From: Simplicispira psychrophila DSM 11588
Lineage (GTDB): Bacteria > Pseudomonadota > Gammaproteobacteria > Burkholderiales > Burkholderiaceae_C
Assembly: GCF_000688255.1 (NCBI RefSeq)
Contig: NZ_JHYS01000003.1
Span: forward strand, 186,001 to 250,000
DNA length: 64,000 bases
Direction of reading: 5' to 3'
Within the stretch, counting starts at the first letter, position 1. Each line of letters opens with the position of its first letter. The translations under genes were made by a program, and so were the position numbers. The notes under the pieces were generated by a model. That model was given only the letters and a program-made list of their open reading frames with translations. It had not been told where the DNA came from and searched no databases. Shown here one piece after another: positions 34,842-46,793 of this stretch.

Positions 34842-35354
34842 TCAAGCGGCGTGTTTGCTGGACGACTGGCGCAGCGCATCGCCATTCGCCAACATGCGCT
34901 GCAAAAACTGCAGCATCTGCTGCCATTCGGCATAGCTGAAATCGCTCAGGTGGCCGTTGAGTACCTCGGCCAGCACCCCGGGTACTTGGGTGGCGACGGC
35001 GCGGCCGGCATCAGTCAATGCCAAGTGCACTACACGGCGGTCTGCGGTGGAGCGCTCGCGCCGCACCAAGCCCTTGGCTTCGAGCCGGTCGAGCGCACGT
35101 GTTATGGCGCCCGGATCAATCTCTAGTTCGCGCGATAGTGCTGCGACGGTGTCGCAGTCACTGCGCAGCAGTTTGTACAGCGGTAAATATTGCACATAGG
35201 TGACGTCATGCGGCGCCAGTTGGGCGTCGGCTTGCGACAGGATGGAACTGAGCACCTTGCGCATCAGGTAGCCTACGCTCTTGTCAGGCGTGTATTGGCC
35301 GGGCACATAAAACGCAGCTGCGACAGTTTTGGCGGCGGATGGACGATCTTGCAT
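34842..35354 (-). CDS. MarR family transcriptional regulator of the efflux operon
   Basis: A 170-residue winged helix regulator starting MQDRPSAAK at 35354. The TTG start farther upstream would place its first codons over the operator palindromes. The DNA-binding region reads LSRELEIDPGAITRALDRLE and RRERSTADRRVVHLALTDAG. It is the first gene of the minus-strand operon marR-nodT-emrA-emrB and presumably represses it. Two perfect palindromes lie directly upstream of its start. Confidence 0.92.
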   Translation of the reverse strand: MQDRPSAAKTVAAAFYVPGQYTPDKSVGYLMRKVLSSILSQADAQLAPHDVTYVQYLPLYKLLRSDCDTVAALSRELEIDPGAITRALDRLEAKGLVRRERSTADRRVVHLALTDAGRAVATQVPGVLAEVLNGHLSDFSYAEWQQMLQFLQRMLANGDALRQSSSKHAA

Positions 35355-35359
35355 GGTCA

Positions 35360-35388
35360 GCAATTTAATTGCATAGACAATAGTTGTC
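35360..35388. promoter_or_regulatory. MarR operator palindromes
   Basis: GCAATTTAATTGC (35360-35372) and GACAATAGTTGTC (35376-35388) are both perfect inverted repeats just upstream of the marR start. This spacing suits a MarR dimer and suggests autoregulation of the efflux operon. Confidence 0.6.
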
Positions 35389-35473
35389 GCAACATTCAAT
35401 TTAAATCCTAGACTGCTGCAGGGTTTTTAATGGCCCCAGCGAACGGTCTGGTTGGCCGTCGCCCGAAGTGGCC

Positions 35474-36835
35474 TTATCGCGTGGCGCTGGCAAGGTCGGT
35501 GGCGGTGGCGCGGCGGCCTTTTTTACTGGCATACATGGCGGTATCGGCATAGCTGAGCAACTGGTGCGCATCGCTGCCATGCTGGGGATATATGGCCATG
35601 CCAATGCTCGGCGCCATGGTCACGACATGCTGCTGCAGCACAAATGGCATGGCAAAGGTCGCGCGTATTTTTTGCACCACGTTTTGCGCGTGACTGGACG
35701 ACTGGCCGCCTTCCAGCAGGACGACAAACTCGTCGCCGCCCAAGCGCGCCACCGTGTCGGTACTGCGTACGCAGCCATTCAGACGCTGTGCAAACTGCTG
35801 CAGCAACAGGTCGCCCATGGCATGGCCCAGGGTGTCGTTGATCTTCTTGAAGTGGTCCAGGTCTACAAATAGCAACGACAACTGGCTCTGTTCTCGCTGT
35901 GCGCGGGCCAGTGCGCTGTGCGTGCGGTCGAGCAGCAGGGCGCGGTTGGGTAGTCCGGTGAGGTGGTCGTACTGCGCCATATACAACAGCCGTGCGTGCA
36001 GCTGTTGGTGCTCAATGGCGATCGCCACTTGGCCTGAGACAAACTCCAGCAACTCCTTGTCCTGCTCGCTATAGCGCACCTCTTTGCCGTCGCCTTGCAG
36101 TATCAGTACGCCGATGGCACCTTGCTGCGTCAACAGCGGTACACCCAGCCAGTGCCGATGCGACTCTGTTGGATGCATGGGCGCAGCCGGATCGGCGGAT
36201 GAGGTGATCAGCAGGGCCTGGCGCTGGCCGATGACCTGGGCGCAGCGCGCGTCATCGACCAGTGCGCAGGACTGCAGCGCCGCAGGCTGCACGGTGTCAA
36301 CGTGGTAGGGGTAGCTCAGTTTGTCTGTGGCGGCGTCGTACAACGCTACGGCAAAGTTGCGCGCGTCCAGCAGTTCGCCAATGGTCTGATGCACCTGTGC
36401 GAACAGGGCGTCCAGGTCGGCTGACGAGTGGGTAGCCCTGGCAATGGCATATACCGCGGTCTGTCGTGCTTCGGTGTGCTTGGCCTCTGTGATGTCGTGG
36501 GCCACGGCCAAGCGCACTTGTCGGTCTGCCAGCCAGCGCGCCGTCCAACGGATATGCACGGTGTGGCCTTGCTTGTGCACATAGCGGTTTTCGAAGTCCA
36601 GTTGCACCGCGCCGTCGCTCACGTTTTGTGCTGCACTGCGGGTGCGCTCCACGTCTTGCGGGTGCACTAGGTCGAGCATCCGATGACCCACCACTTCTTC
36701 GGCTGTATAGCCAAAAATGCGCTCGAAAGCGGCGCTGACAAAAATGATGCGGCTGTCTGCTGCAACGATGCAGACAGCATCCAGCAGCAGGTCAATGAGA
36801 TTGAGCGAAGCAATGTGGTTGGGCATGGCTTGCAT
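35474..36835 (-). CDS. PAS-GAF-GGDEF diguanylate cyclase
   Basis: A probable c-di-GMP synthase of about 453 residues. A PAS domain (VCIVAADSRIIFVSAAFERIFGY) is followed by a GAF domain (TRxHSSADLDALFAQVHQTI to GVLILQGDGKEVRYSEQD), then a GGDEF domain with DHLTGLPNRALL, LDHFKKINDTLGHAMGD and the intact active-site motif RLGGDEFVVL. An I-site RxxD is not obvious. No membrane segment is seen, so it senses cytosolic signals. Start is uncertain (36835, 36826 or 36862); the first has GAAAGG upstream. Confidence 0.9.
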   Translation of the reverse strand: MQAMPNHIASLNLIDLLLDAVCIVAADSRIIFVSAAFERIFGYTAEEVVGHRMLDLVHPQDVERTRSAAQNVSDGAVQLDFENRYVHKQGHTVHIRWTARWLADRQVRLAVAHDITEAKHTEARQTAVYAIARATHSSADLDALFAQVHQTIGELLDARNFAVALYDAATDKLSYPYHVDTVQPAALQSCALVDDARCAQVIGQRQALLITSSADPAAPMHPTESHRHWLGVPLLTQQGAIGVLILQGDGKEVRYSEQDKELLEFVSGQVAIAIEHQQLHARLLYMAQYDHLTGLPNRALLLDRTHSALARAQREQSQLSLLFVDLDHFKKINDTLGHAMGDLLLQQFAQRLNGCVRSTDTVARLGGDEFVVLLEGGQSSSHAQNVVQKIRATFAMPFVLQQHVVTMAPSIGMAIYPQHGSDAHQLLSYADTAMYASKKGRRATATDLASATR

Positions 36836-36980
36836 GGGCCTTTCAAATGGAGCCGATCCCATTGTGCCCAGCCTGTGCGTGCCGCGCTGGTACGGGGCTG
36901 GAGTACTCGCTAGCGCTGCGCCACGGGTGCCATTAAAAATATTGGGTACGGCCCAGGTGGGGAACACTGAACATGGGTAT

Positions 36981-37520
36981 TCAAGGCTTGCGGGGCGTGC
37001 TGCTGCCGCGGTTGCCCATGGTGTCCATGGGTTGGGCGGTATCTACGGCGCCAAAGGCATTGCCGTTGCCTTTGTCCGCGTTGTCGCGCGTGTTGCTGGC
37101 GTCGCCAGTTGTGGCCTTGGCCCCTGGCACCATTCCAGTAATCCCCATGGCAGCACTGGGCGTGGTGGTGTTGGTTACCGTACCGCTGGTTTTGTGGCCT
37201 GCTACGCCAGCAGGGCGCGGTGCCTGCTGCTGGCCGGCTGTGCTGGGGGTATGGGTTTTGCTGGGATGGATGTCCTTGGCTTTGGCATGGGCGCGCTTGG
37301 CACTAGCCGATTCAGTGCGCACCAGCGTGCCAGTCTGGGTGTTTGATGAGGCTTTTTTCATCGCCTCTTGCGTGTCTTGCGGTGTGACACCCACGGTCGT
37401 GATAGCAGAGGAAGCTGCGGGCGTACTGCTTCGTGTGGTGTCTTGTGCCATGCCTGTGGTGGTCACAAGCGCCAGTGCGGCAGCGAGAGGCAGGATGCGT
37501 ATGGAAGGGATATTCAACAT
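36981..37520 (-). CDS. Secreted protein with TVGVTPQD motif, paralogue A
   Basis: A 179-residue protein with a signal peptide (MLNIPSIRILPLAAALALVT, cleavage after about GMAQ, residue 25). The conserved block is TTVGVTPQDTQEAMKKAS followed by TGTLVRTESASAKRAHAK. After that the protein is rich in Thr, Ala, Gly and Asn without a recognised fold. The same block occurs in the protein at 39228-39578, so the two form an undescribed family. Location next to an L,D-transpeptidase-like gene suggests an envelope role, as an inference only. Confidence 0.7.
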   Translation of the reverse strand: MLNIPSIRILPLAAALALVTTTGMAQDTTRSSTPAASSAITTVGVTPQDTQEAMKKASSNTQTGTLVRTESASAKRAHAKAKDIHPSKTHTPSTAGQQQAPRPAGVAGHKTSGTVTNTTTPSAAMGITGMVPGAKATTGDASNTRDNADKGNGNAFGAVDTAQPMDTMGNRGSSTPRKP

Positions 37521-37732
37521 GGTGTTGCGCTTTCTTCAGAAATGGCGAAGCCCAAGACTGCAGGGCCGCTTGGGTGGTCAGCCGGCGACGCCGATGCATC
37601 GCTATGTGACATGCCCTTGCTTCAAGCCTGCAGTGTCAGCGGGTACGTGCGCTGCACGCGCCAACCAAGAGCGCGTACGGGTGTAGGAAAGTGTCTCGCA
37701 AGTGAACTGCAATGGGTTGCCATGCCTGCTGA

Positions 37733-38467
37733 TCACGGATACATAGCCGGGTCAAAACCAAAGAAAAAGGCCGCTGGTTCGGTCTCGGGTAGGACGTAAA
37801 TCACCCCTGACTGTTGACCCCAATAAGGTGCGACGTAGCGGTCATAGAAAGCCGTCGGCACATTGACGCAGCCATACGAGATGCGGTTGTCGGAGGCCGT
37901 GGCAGTAGCCAGGCGCTGCAGTCGACGCTCGGCGCTATTACTAGAGCGCACCCGGTGCAACGACACGGCGGTGTCGTATTCGATCCAGACAATGTCCTGG
38001 TTTTGCAGGTTGCGACCTGGCTCAGAGACAAAACGCCCGGCCGGCGTAGTGCGTTCATGGGGGCGTATCTCAGACATCTTGCGTTCGCCGATACCGGGCA
38101 CCGAATAGTCGCCTCGTGCCAGCCCCAGCAGTATCGGTGATGCTGCACGCAGTGCGCCCTGGGCATCAAACAGGTATAGCTGCGCCGCTTCTTTGTCGAT
38201 CAGCGCAAACGGCATCCCTTGCTGATTACCGCTGCCGACCACCCAGGCGTGCACTTGCCGGGCCTGCGCTGACAGCACCGGCAGCGCGGAGACCATGGCG
38301 TCACTAGGCTGCCCGCCTACTGGCGGCGGCACAGTGCCGGCGCCCCCTAGCGCAGCTGTCATCAGGGCCAGGCCAGCACAGGCGCAGCGCACAGTGCTAT
38401 ACCCTATGCGCTTGGGCAGAGAGCCGGGTGGGTAGGTAGGCACAGGGACGGGTAATGCAACAGGCAT
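37733..38467 (-). CDS. L,D-transpeptidase-like (YkuD-type) protein
   Basis: A protein of about 244 residues. The C-terminal half has the YkuD pattern: EYDTAVSLHRVRSS (His of the motif) followed after about 25 residues by SYGCVNVP, where the Cys is the catalytic nucleophile of L,D-transpeptidases that cross-link peptidoglycan. A hydrophobic N-terminal segment (CACAGLALMTAALGGAG) is the likely export signal. The start is uncertain: longer frames overlap the terminator at 38523-38549, so ATG 38467 or a nearby codon is preferred. It sits among envelope-stress genes. Confidence 0.75.
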   Translation of the reverse strand: MPVALPVPVPTYPPGSLPKRIGYSTVRCACAGLALMTAALGGAGTVPPPVGGQPSDAMVSALPVLSAQARQVHAWVVGSGNQQGMPFALIDKEAAQLYLFDAQGALRAASPILLGLARGDYSVPGIGERKMSEIRPHERTTPAGRFVSEPGRNLQNQDIVWIEYDTAVSLHRVRSSNSAERRLQRLATATASDNRISYGCVNVPTAFYDRYVAPYWGQQSGVIYVLPETEPAAFFFGFDPAMYP

Positions 38468-38522
38468 GGGGCAGGCATTGGACGGGTAGGTGAAAAGTGA
38501 CAAGACCCCGCCCACCATCATA

Positions 38523-38549
38523 AAAAAGCCATCTCGGGGAGATGGCTGT
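38523..38549 (-). terminator. Intrinsic terminator of the glycine-zipper gene
   Basis: AGCCATCTC, loop, GAGATGGCT followed on the minus strand by TTTTTTA. It lies 55 bases past the stop of the glycine-zipper gene and upstream of the transpeptidase-like gene, so these two are separate transcripts. Confidence 0.8.
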
Positions 38550-38603
38550 ACCTTGGCGACAGGGACTTGGCTTGGTTGTGACAAGTCAGGTCACTGCAAC
38601 GCT

Positions 38604-39164
38604 TTAGCTATAGATATGGCGGCCGCCGGCGTTCTTCCATTCATTCTCAAAGTAGGCTGCGTCTTCAGGGTTGCGGGTACGCAACCCCATCAGAATGCCA
38701 CCTTGCTTGACGCCATCTTCGTAGTCCTTGACGCGCTCATCTGGCATGTTCCAGCCAATCAGCGCGCCAATCAGGCCACCGCTTGCAGCGCCCGCACCAG
38801 CGCCGGCAATAGCTGCAGCCAGCGGTCCGGCAATCACCAAGCCCAGGCCTGGCAGCGCCAGTGTGGTGCCTACGGCAGCCACCGCTGCAGCGATAGCGCC
38901 AATAGTGCCGCCAATCGCGCCGCCTACGCCTGCGCCTTCAGCTGCCTTGTTGCCCAGTTCGGTCTCGACGACTGTGCCATCGTGGGGGAAGTGGGTTTTA
39001 CGGGTGTCATCCGACATCACCAGATCCACGTCGTCGCGGGTGTAGCCACGGGTATAGGCGGTCTGGTAAGCCGCTTCGGCGGTGGCGCGGTCAGGAAACA
39101 GGCCGGTGACCATGGTGCCGGAGGGAGTCGTTGTAGTGTTGGTGGTAACGGTATTGGTATTCAT
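38604..39164 (-). CDS. Glycine-zipper protein with Gsp17M/YflT-like domain
   Basis: A 186-residue protein starting MNTNTVTTNTTTTPSGTMVT. The N-terminal part GLFPDRATAEAAYQTAYTRG, continuing with YTRDDVDLVMSDDTRK, resembles the general stress protein 17M (YflT) domain. The middle is a long Gly/Ala/Ile-rich hydrophobic zipper (about 74-130, GAGVGGAIGGTIGAIAAAVA) likely to insert into a membrane, followed by a soluble tail. The family is stress-associated but poorly known. It is bordered by a terminator at its 3' end and by a paralogue-B gene upstream. Confidence 0.75.
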   Translation of the reverse strand: MNTNTVTTNTTTTPSGTMVTGLFPDRATAEAAYQTAYTRGYTRDDVDLVMSDDTRKTHFPHDGTVVETELGNKAAEGAGVGGAIGGTIGAIAAAVAAVGTTLALPGLGLVIAGPLAAAIAGAGAGAASGGLIGALIGWNMPDERVKDYEDGVKQGGILMGLRTRNPEDAAYFENEWKNAGGRHIYS

Positions 39165-39227
39165 GAGGTGCTTTCAAGAAAAGGAAAAAGGGAAAGAAAA
39201 AAGAGACGGGGGATGCGTGGCAACGCG

Positions 39228-39578
39228 TCAGTTGCGGTCAGCGCGGGCACGGCGCGGCATGCTGCGTGTGGTGTTGCGCTTAACGTGGGTATCGTTATTC
39301 ATGGTGGCGGCAGGCATGGCTGCGTTGTTCGCACGGGTTGTATCCACGGCACTGCGTGCCTTGTCGGGTGCCGATTCGTCGGTGCGCACCACCGTGCCGG
39401 TGTCGGCGCGTGGCACTGCCTTCTGCATGGCCTCCGAGGCATCCTGAGGGGTGACGCCTACTGTGCTGGGGTTGGTCGCTGGCGCGGGGGTTTGTGCCAC
39501 GGCACCGGTAGCAGCCACCGACAGTACGGTGCTGGCCAACAAAGTTTTCAGAGGGACTGAGAAAAATGGATATTGCAT
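39228..39578 (-). CDS. Secreted protein with TVGVTPQD motif, paralogue B
   Basis: A 116-residue protein starting MQYPFFSVPLKTLLASTVLS, with a signal peptide ending near ATGAVAQ. It has the conserved block STVGVTPQDASEAMQKAV followed by DTGTVVRTDESAPDKARSAV, then a Thr/Asn/Arg-rich tail. A perfect AGGAGG ribosome site precedes the ATG, and longer frames upstream are implausible. It shares its block with the protein at 36981-37520, about 1.7 kb away in the same orientation. Function is unknown. Confidence 0.75.
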   Translation of the reverse strand: MQYPFFSVPLKTLLASTVLSVAATGAVAQTPAPATNPSTVGVTPQDASEAMQKAVPRADTGTVVRTDESAPDKARSAVDTTRANNAAMPAATMNNDTHVKRNTTRSMPRRARADRN

Positions 39579-39947
39579 AAAAGTTCCTCCTAGAGTGAAA
39601 CAAAAAATGAACCGTTTGGACATTCCAGCCCATCTGGGGTGTCCATTGATTGGGCGACTTTGCTGGTTGCCTTGGATGCAAGTGTGCTGGCCTTGCCGAA
39701 GCTGGCGCGGCTCCAAAACGCTGACTTGTTTGTAGGAGAGAGCCCGATGCGCACCACGGTGTTTGGGCTACGCCTGCGACGCTGCATTTTTCTGTGGGGC
39801 GAGGGCTTTTTGTCTGCGGGGAATCGTGCGGTGCAGCATCTGCCTCAGTTACCATTCACCCCTTGTACTGCTGCACGCAAAAGCGCGCGGCGGCGGCTAC
39901 CGGCCGACTCTGGCGCTGTGCCAGTGGTGCGGCTTTACAGGTGATTC
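39579..39947. other. Intergenic region upstream of smc
   Basis: 369 bases between the divergent paralogue B and smc starts. It presumably holds both promoters. The open frames in it look like chance reading frames with no family resemblance, and I see no repeat. Confidence 0.4.
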
Positions 39948-42900
39948 GTGCGTCTCAATTCCATCAAACTCTCTGGCTTCAAGTCGTTTGCCGAGCCCAC
40001 CAACTTTCTGCTCCCCGGCCAGCTGGTGGGTGTGGTCGGGCCTAACGGCTGCGGCAAATCCAACATCATGGATGCGGTGCGCTGGGTGCTGGGCGAGAGC
40101 AAGGCCAGCGAGCTGCGCGGCGAGTCGATGCAGGACGTGATCTTCAGCGGCACCACCACGCGCAAGCAGGCCAGCCGCGCCAGCGTTGAGCTGGTGTTTG
40201 AGAACCACGACCACCGTGCCGGCGGCCAATGGAATCAGTACATCGAAATCGCCGTCAAGCGGGTGCTGACGCGCGACGGCACCAGTAGCTACTACATCAA
40301 CAACCAGCCGGTGCGCCGGCGCGACGTACAGGACGTGTTTTTAGGTACCGGATTGGGGCCGCGCGCCTACGCCATCATTGGTCAGGGCACTATTTCCCGC
40401 ATCATCGAAAGCCGACCCGAAGAGTTGCGCCTGTTTCTCGAAGAAGCGGCCGGTGTCTCCAAATACAAAGAGCGTCGCCGCGAGACTGAAAACCGCTTGG
40501 GCGGCACGCGCGAGAACTTGACGCGGGTGGAAGACATTCTGCGTGAGTTGAACCTGAACTTGGAAAAGCTGGAGCTGCAGGCCGAGGTGGCGCAGCAGTA
40601 CCACGCGCTGCAGGCCGAGGCCACGCTCAAACAGCACCAGCAATGGTTTTTGAAGCGTGCCGAGGCCGAGGCCGAGCAGGCGCGGGTACGAGCCGACGGT
40701 CTGCAGGCCGTCAACGACTTGGAGGCGCGCATGGCCGAGCTGCGGCACATCGAATCCGAGCTGGAAACCATCCGCCAGGCGCATTACGCCGCGGGCGACG
40801 AGGTCACCCAGGCGCAGGGAAAGCTGTACGAGGCCACGGCCGAAGTCGGGCGCCTCGAAGCCGAAATTCGCTACGTCATCGAGGGTCGCCAGCGTGTGCA
40901 GCAGCGCTTGGTGGCGCTGGCCGAGCAAATCACGCAGTGGTCAGAGCGCAAAGACGCAGCTGAATTTGAACTGGAGAACTTGGCGGGCGCGGGTGTTGAT
41001 GCTGAGGAGCGCGCTGAATTGCTGGCTGCGCAGGTTGAAGAGCAGGCGCTGCAACTGCCCGATCTCGAAGAGGGTTTACGCCAAAGTCAGCACCACGCCA
41101 ACGAACAGCGCAGCGCTGTGGTGCAGGTGCAGCAACAGATTGGCGTGCTGGCGGCTGAACAGCGCAGCATCGACGAACAAAGTCGCCAGCTCGATACGCG
41201 CTACGAGCGCCTGCGCGCTGACCGCAATGCGCTGGCCGCGCCGGACGAGGCGCGTCTGGCAAATCTGCGCAGCCAACTAGACGCCGCGCAAGCAGATACG
41301 CAAGTGACCGAAGCGTGTCTGGCCGATTTACAAGACGCCGTGCCGCAACTGGACGAGGATCGGCGCACGCGCCAGCAGACGGTGAACCATGAATCTGCAC
41401 GCCAGGCCGATTTGTCGGCGCGCATGGAAGCGCTGAAGGCGCTGCAAGAAAAGCTCAAAACCGACGGCAAGCTGCAACCGTGGTTGGCCAAACACGGCTT
41501 GGACGGCCTGCAAGGGCTGTGGAGCCGTATCCATATTGAAAGTGGCTGGGAGCATGCACTGGAAGCCGCGCTGCGCGAACGTTTGGGTGCACTCGAAGTC
41601 GGCCGACTGGACAGCGTGCGCGGTTTTCTGGGGGCGAGCGGGGGCGATGCGCCGCCGGCTAAGCTGGCGTTTTTCAGCGCCCCGGTCGTCGGTGTAGCCA
41701 CCCCAGCCCCTGGGCAGCGCAGCGGTTTGCCGCGTTTGGCCGACTGGCTGCGCTTGCAAGACGCGGGTTTGCGCGCCGTGCTGACGGACTGGTTGCAGGG
41801 CTGCTACACCGCGTTCACACTGGACGACGCCTTGACGTGGCGCAGCCAGTTGCAGGCCGGTGAAGCCATTTACATTCCCGGTGGCCATGTCGTCACGCCG
41901 CACAGCGTGGGCTTTTACGCACAGGACTCCGAACAGTCGGGTCTGCTGGCACGCGCGCAGGAGATTGACCATCTGACCAAGGAGTTGCGCGCCCAGGCGC
42001 TGATCAGCGAAGAAGCCCGTAGCGCGCTGGTGCGTGCCGAATCGACCTATGCCGACGCCGCCCAGCGCCTGACTGCCGTGCGCCGCGAGGCCAGCGAGGC
42101 GCAAAGCCGTACGCATGGGCTGCAGGTCGAGCACCTGCGCCTGTCGCAACTGGTCGAGCAGACGCGCGCGCGCAGCACGCAGCTTGGCGCCGATCTGGCC
42201 GAGGTGGAGGCCCAATTGGCCGATCTACAGGAACGCCGTGTGCTGGCCGAAGCGCGTTTTGAAGAATTGGACATGCAACTGGCCGATACGCAGGAGCGCC
42301 ACGCCCAACTGGACGACCGCGTCATCGGGGCTGAACGCCAATTGAATGAGTGCCGCGAGCAGCAGCGCCGCTTGGAGCGCCAGGCGCAAGAGGCGACGTT
42401 TTCGCAGCGCAGCCTGGACGCACGCCGCGCCGAACTCGCGCGCACGTTGGCCACTGCCAGTGGCCAAGCCATTGCGCTGCTGGAGGAGAGCGTGCGCGCC
42501 CAGGGTGAATTGGAGCGCCTGTCTGACGCCGCTGCGCAGGGCGGTTTGCAGGAGGTGCTGGCGCAAAAAATGGAGCGTGAGCAGGCGCTGGCAGCGCAGC
42601 GCAGCGCTTACGATGGCCTCACGACCCAGCTGCGCACCAGCGACGAGCGGCGCGTGCAGATCGAGCGTGCGCTCGACCCGCTGCGCGCGCGCATCACCGA
42701 ATTCCAGCTCAAGGAGCAGGCCGCGCGCCTGGGCGTGGAGCAATACACCACGCTGCTGCAAGACGCCCAGGCAGATCTGGAGGCTGTGGGCCAGTCGATA
42801 GCGGCAGGCAACGTGCGCGTGACGGGCTTGCAGGGTGAGATCGACCGCTTGCACCAAGCGATTGCTGCGCTGGGCGCTGTCAATCTGGCGGCGCTGGACG

Positions 42901-43487
42901 AACTGGCGGTGGCGCGCGAACGCAAGACCTTTCTGGACATGCAGACCGCTGACCTGACAGAAGCCATGACCACGCTGGAAGACGCCATCCGCAAGATTGA
43001 CGCTGAAACGCGCGAGCTGCTCTCGGGCACCTTCGACGCAGTCAATGGCCATTTCGGGCGCATGTTCCCCGAGCTGTTTGGCGGTGGCAATGCGCGCCTG
43101 ATCGTTACCGGCGATGAAATTCTCGACTCAGGCGTGCAGGTCATGGCCCAGCCGCCCGGCAAAAAAAACCAGACTATCCACCTGCTGTCGGGTGGCGAAA
43201 AAGCGCTGACCGCCATCGCACTGGTATTTGCCATTTTTCAACTCAATCCGGCGCCTTTTTGCCTGCTCGACGAGGTCGATGCCCCGTTGGACGATGCCAA
43301 CACCGAACGCTATGCCAAACTGGTGTCCAGCATGAGTAAAGAAACCCAATTCCTGTTTATCAGCCACAACAAGATCGCCATGGAAATGGCTGAGCAGTTG
43401 ATTGGCGTCACCATGCAAGAACAGGGCGTCTCGCGTATCGTGGCAGTGGACATGGAGTCTGCCCTGTCAATGGCTGACGCCGCCTGA
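39948..43487 (+). CDS. smc: Chromosome segregation protein SMC
   Basis: Structural maintenance of chromosomes ATPase of 1179 residues, forming the bacterial condensin with ScpA and ScpB. It starts at GTG 39948 (MRLNSIKLSGFKSFAEP) with CAGG upstream. Walker A is GPNGCGKSN (about 32-40). The hinge lies near residues 500-660 (GLWSRIHIESGWEHALEA to IPGGHVVTPHSVGFYAQDSE). Long coiled coils flank it. The ABC signature LLSGGEKALTAIAL and Walker B CLLDEVDAPLDDAN are near the C-terminus. Followed 16 bases later by zipA and then ligA, a known betaproteobacterial cluster. Confidence 0.97.
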   Translation: MRLNSIKLSGFKSFAEPTNFLLPGQLVGVVGPNGCGKSNIMDAVRWVLGESKASELRGESMQDVIFSGTTTRKQASRASVELVFENHDHRAGGQWNQYIEIAVKRVLTRDGTSSYYINNQPVRRRDVQDVFLGTGLGPRAYAIIGQGTISRIIESRPEELRLFLEEAAGVSKYKERRRETENRLGGTRENLTRVEDILRELNLNLEKLELQAEVAQQYHALQAEATLKQHQQWFLKRAEAEAEQARVRADGLQAVNDLEARMAELRHIESELETIRQAHYAAGDEVTQAQGKLYEATAEVGRLEAEIRYVIEGRQRVQQRLVALAEQITQWSERKDAAEFELENLAGAGVDAEERAELLAAQVEEQALQLPDLEEGLRQSQHHANEQRSAVVQVQQQIGVLAAEQRSIDEQSRQLDTRYERLRADRNALAAPDEARLANLRSQLDAAQADTQVTEACLADLQDAVPQLDEDRRTRQQTVNHESARQADLSARMEALKALQEKLKTDGKLQPWLAKHGLDGLQGLWSRIHIESGWEHALEAALRERLGALEVGRLDSVRGFLGASGGDAPPAKLAFFSAPVVGVATPAPGQRSGLPRLADWLRLQDAGLRAVLTDWLQGCYTAFTLDDALTWRSQLQAGEAIYIPGGHVVTPHSVGFYAQDSEQSGLLARAQEIDHLTKELRAQALISEEARSALVRAESTYADAAQRLTAVRREASEAQSRTHGLQVEHLRLSQLVEQTRARSTQLGADLAEVEAQLADLQERRVLAEARFEELDMQLADTQERHAQLDDRVIGAERQLNECREQQRRLERQAQEATFSQRSLDARRAELARTLATASGQAIALLEESVRAQGELERLSDAAAQGGLQEVLAQKMEREQALAAQRSAYDGLTTQLRTSDERRVQIERALDPLRARITEFQLKEQAARLGVEQYTTLLQDAQADLEAVGQSIAAGNVRVTGLQGEIDRLHQAIAALGAVNLAALDELAVARERKTFLDMQTADLTEAMTTLEDAIRKIDAETRELLSGTFDAVNGHFGRMFPELFGGGNARLIVTGDEILDSGVQVMAQPPGKKNQTIHLLSGGEKALTAIALVFAIFQLNPAPFCLLDEVDAPLDDANTERYAKLVSSMSKETQFLFISHNKIAMEMAEQLIGVTMQEQGVSRIVAVDMESALSMADAA

Positions 43488-43503
43488 ACCCAACCTACCC
43501 ACC

Positions 43504-46748
<3,245 letters not shown>

Positions 46749-46793
46749 TGCGTGCGCTGGAGCGGGCCTTTTCCTGACGCTGGCCTGCGCGCG

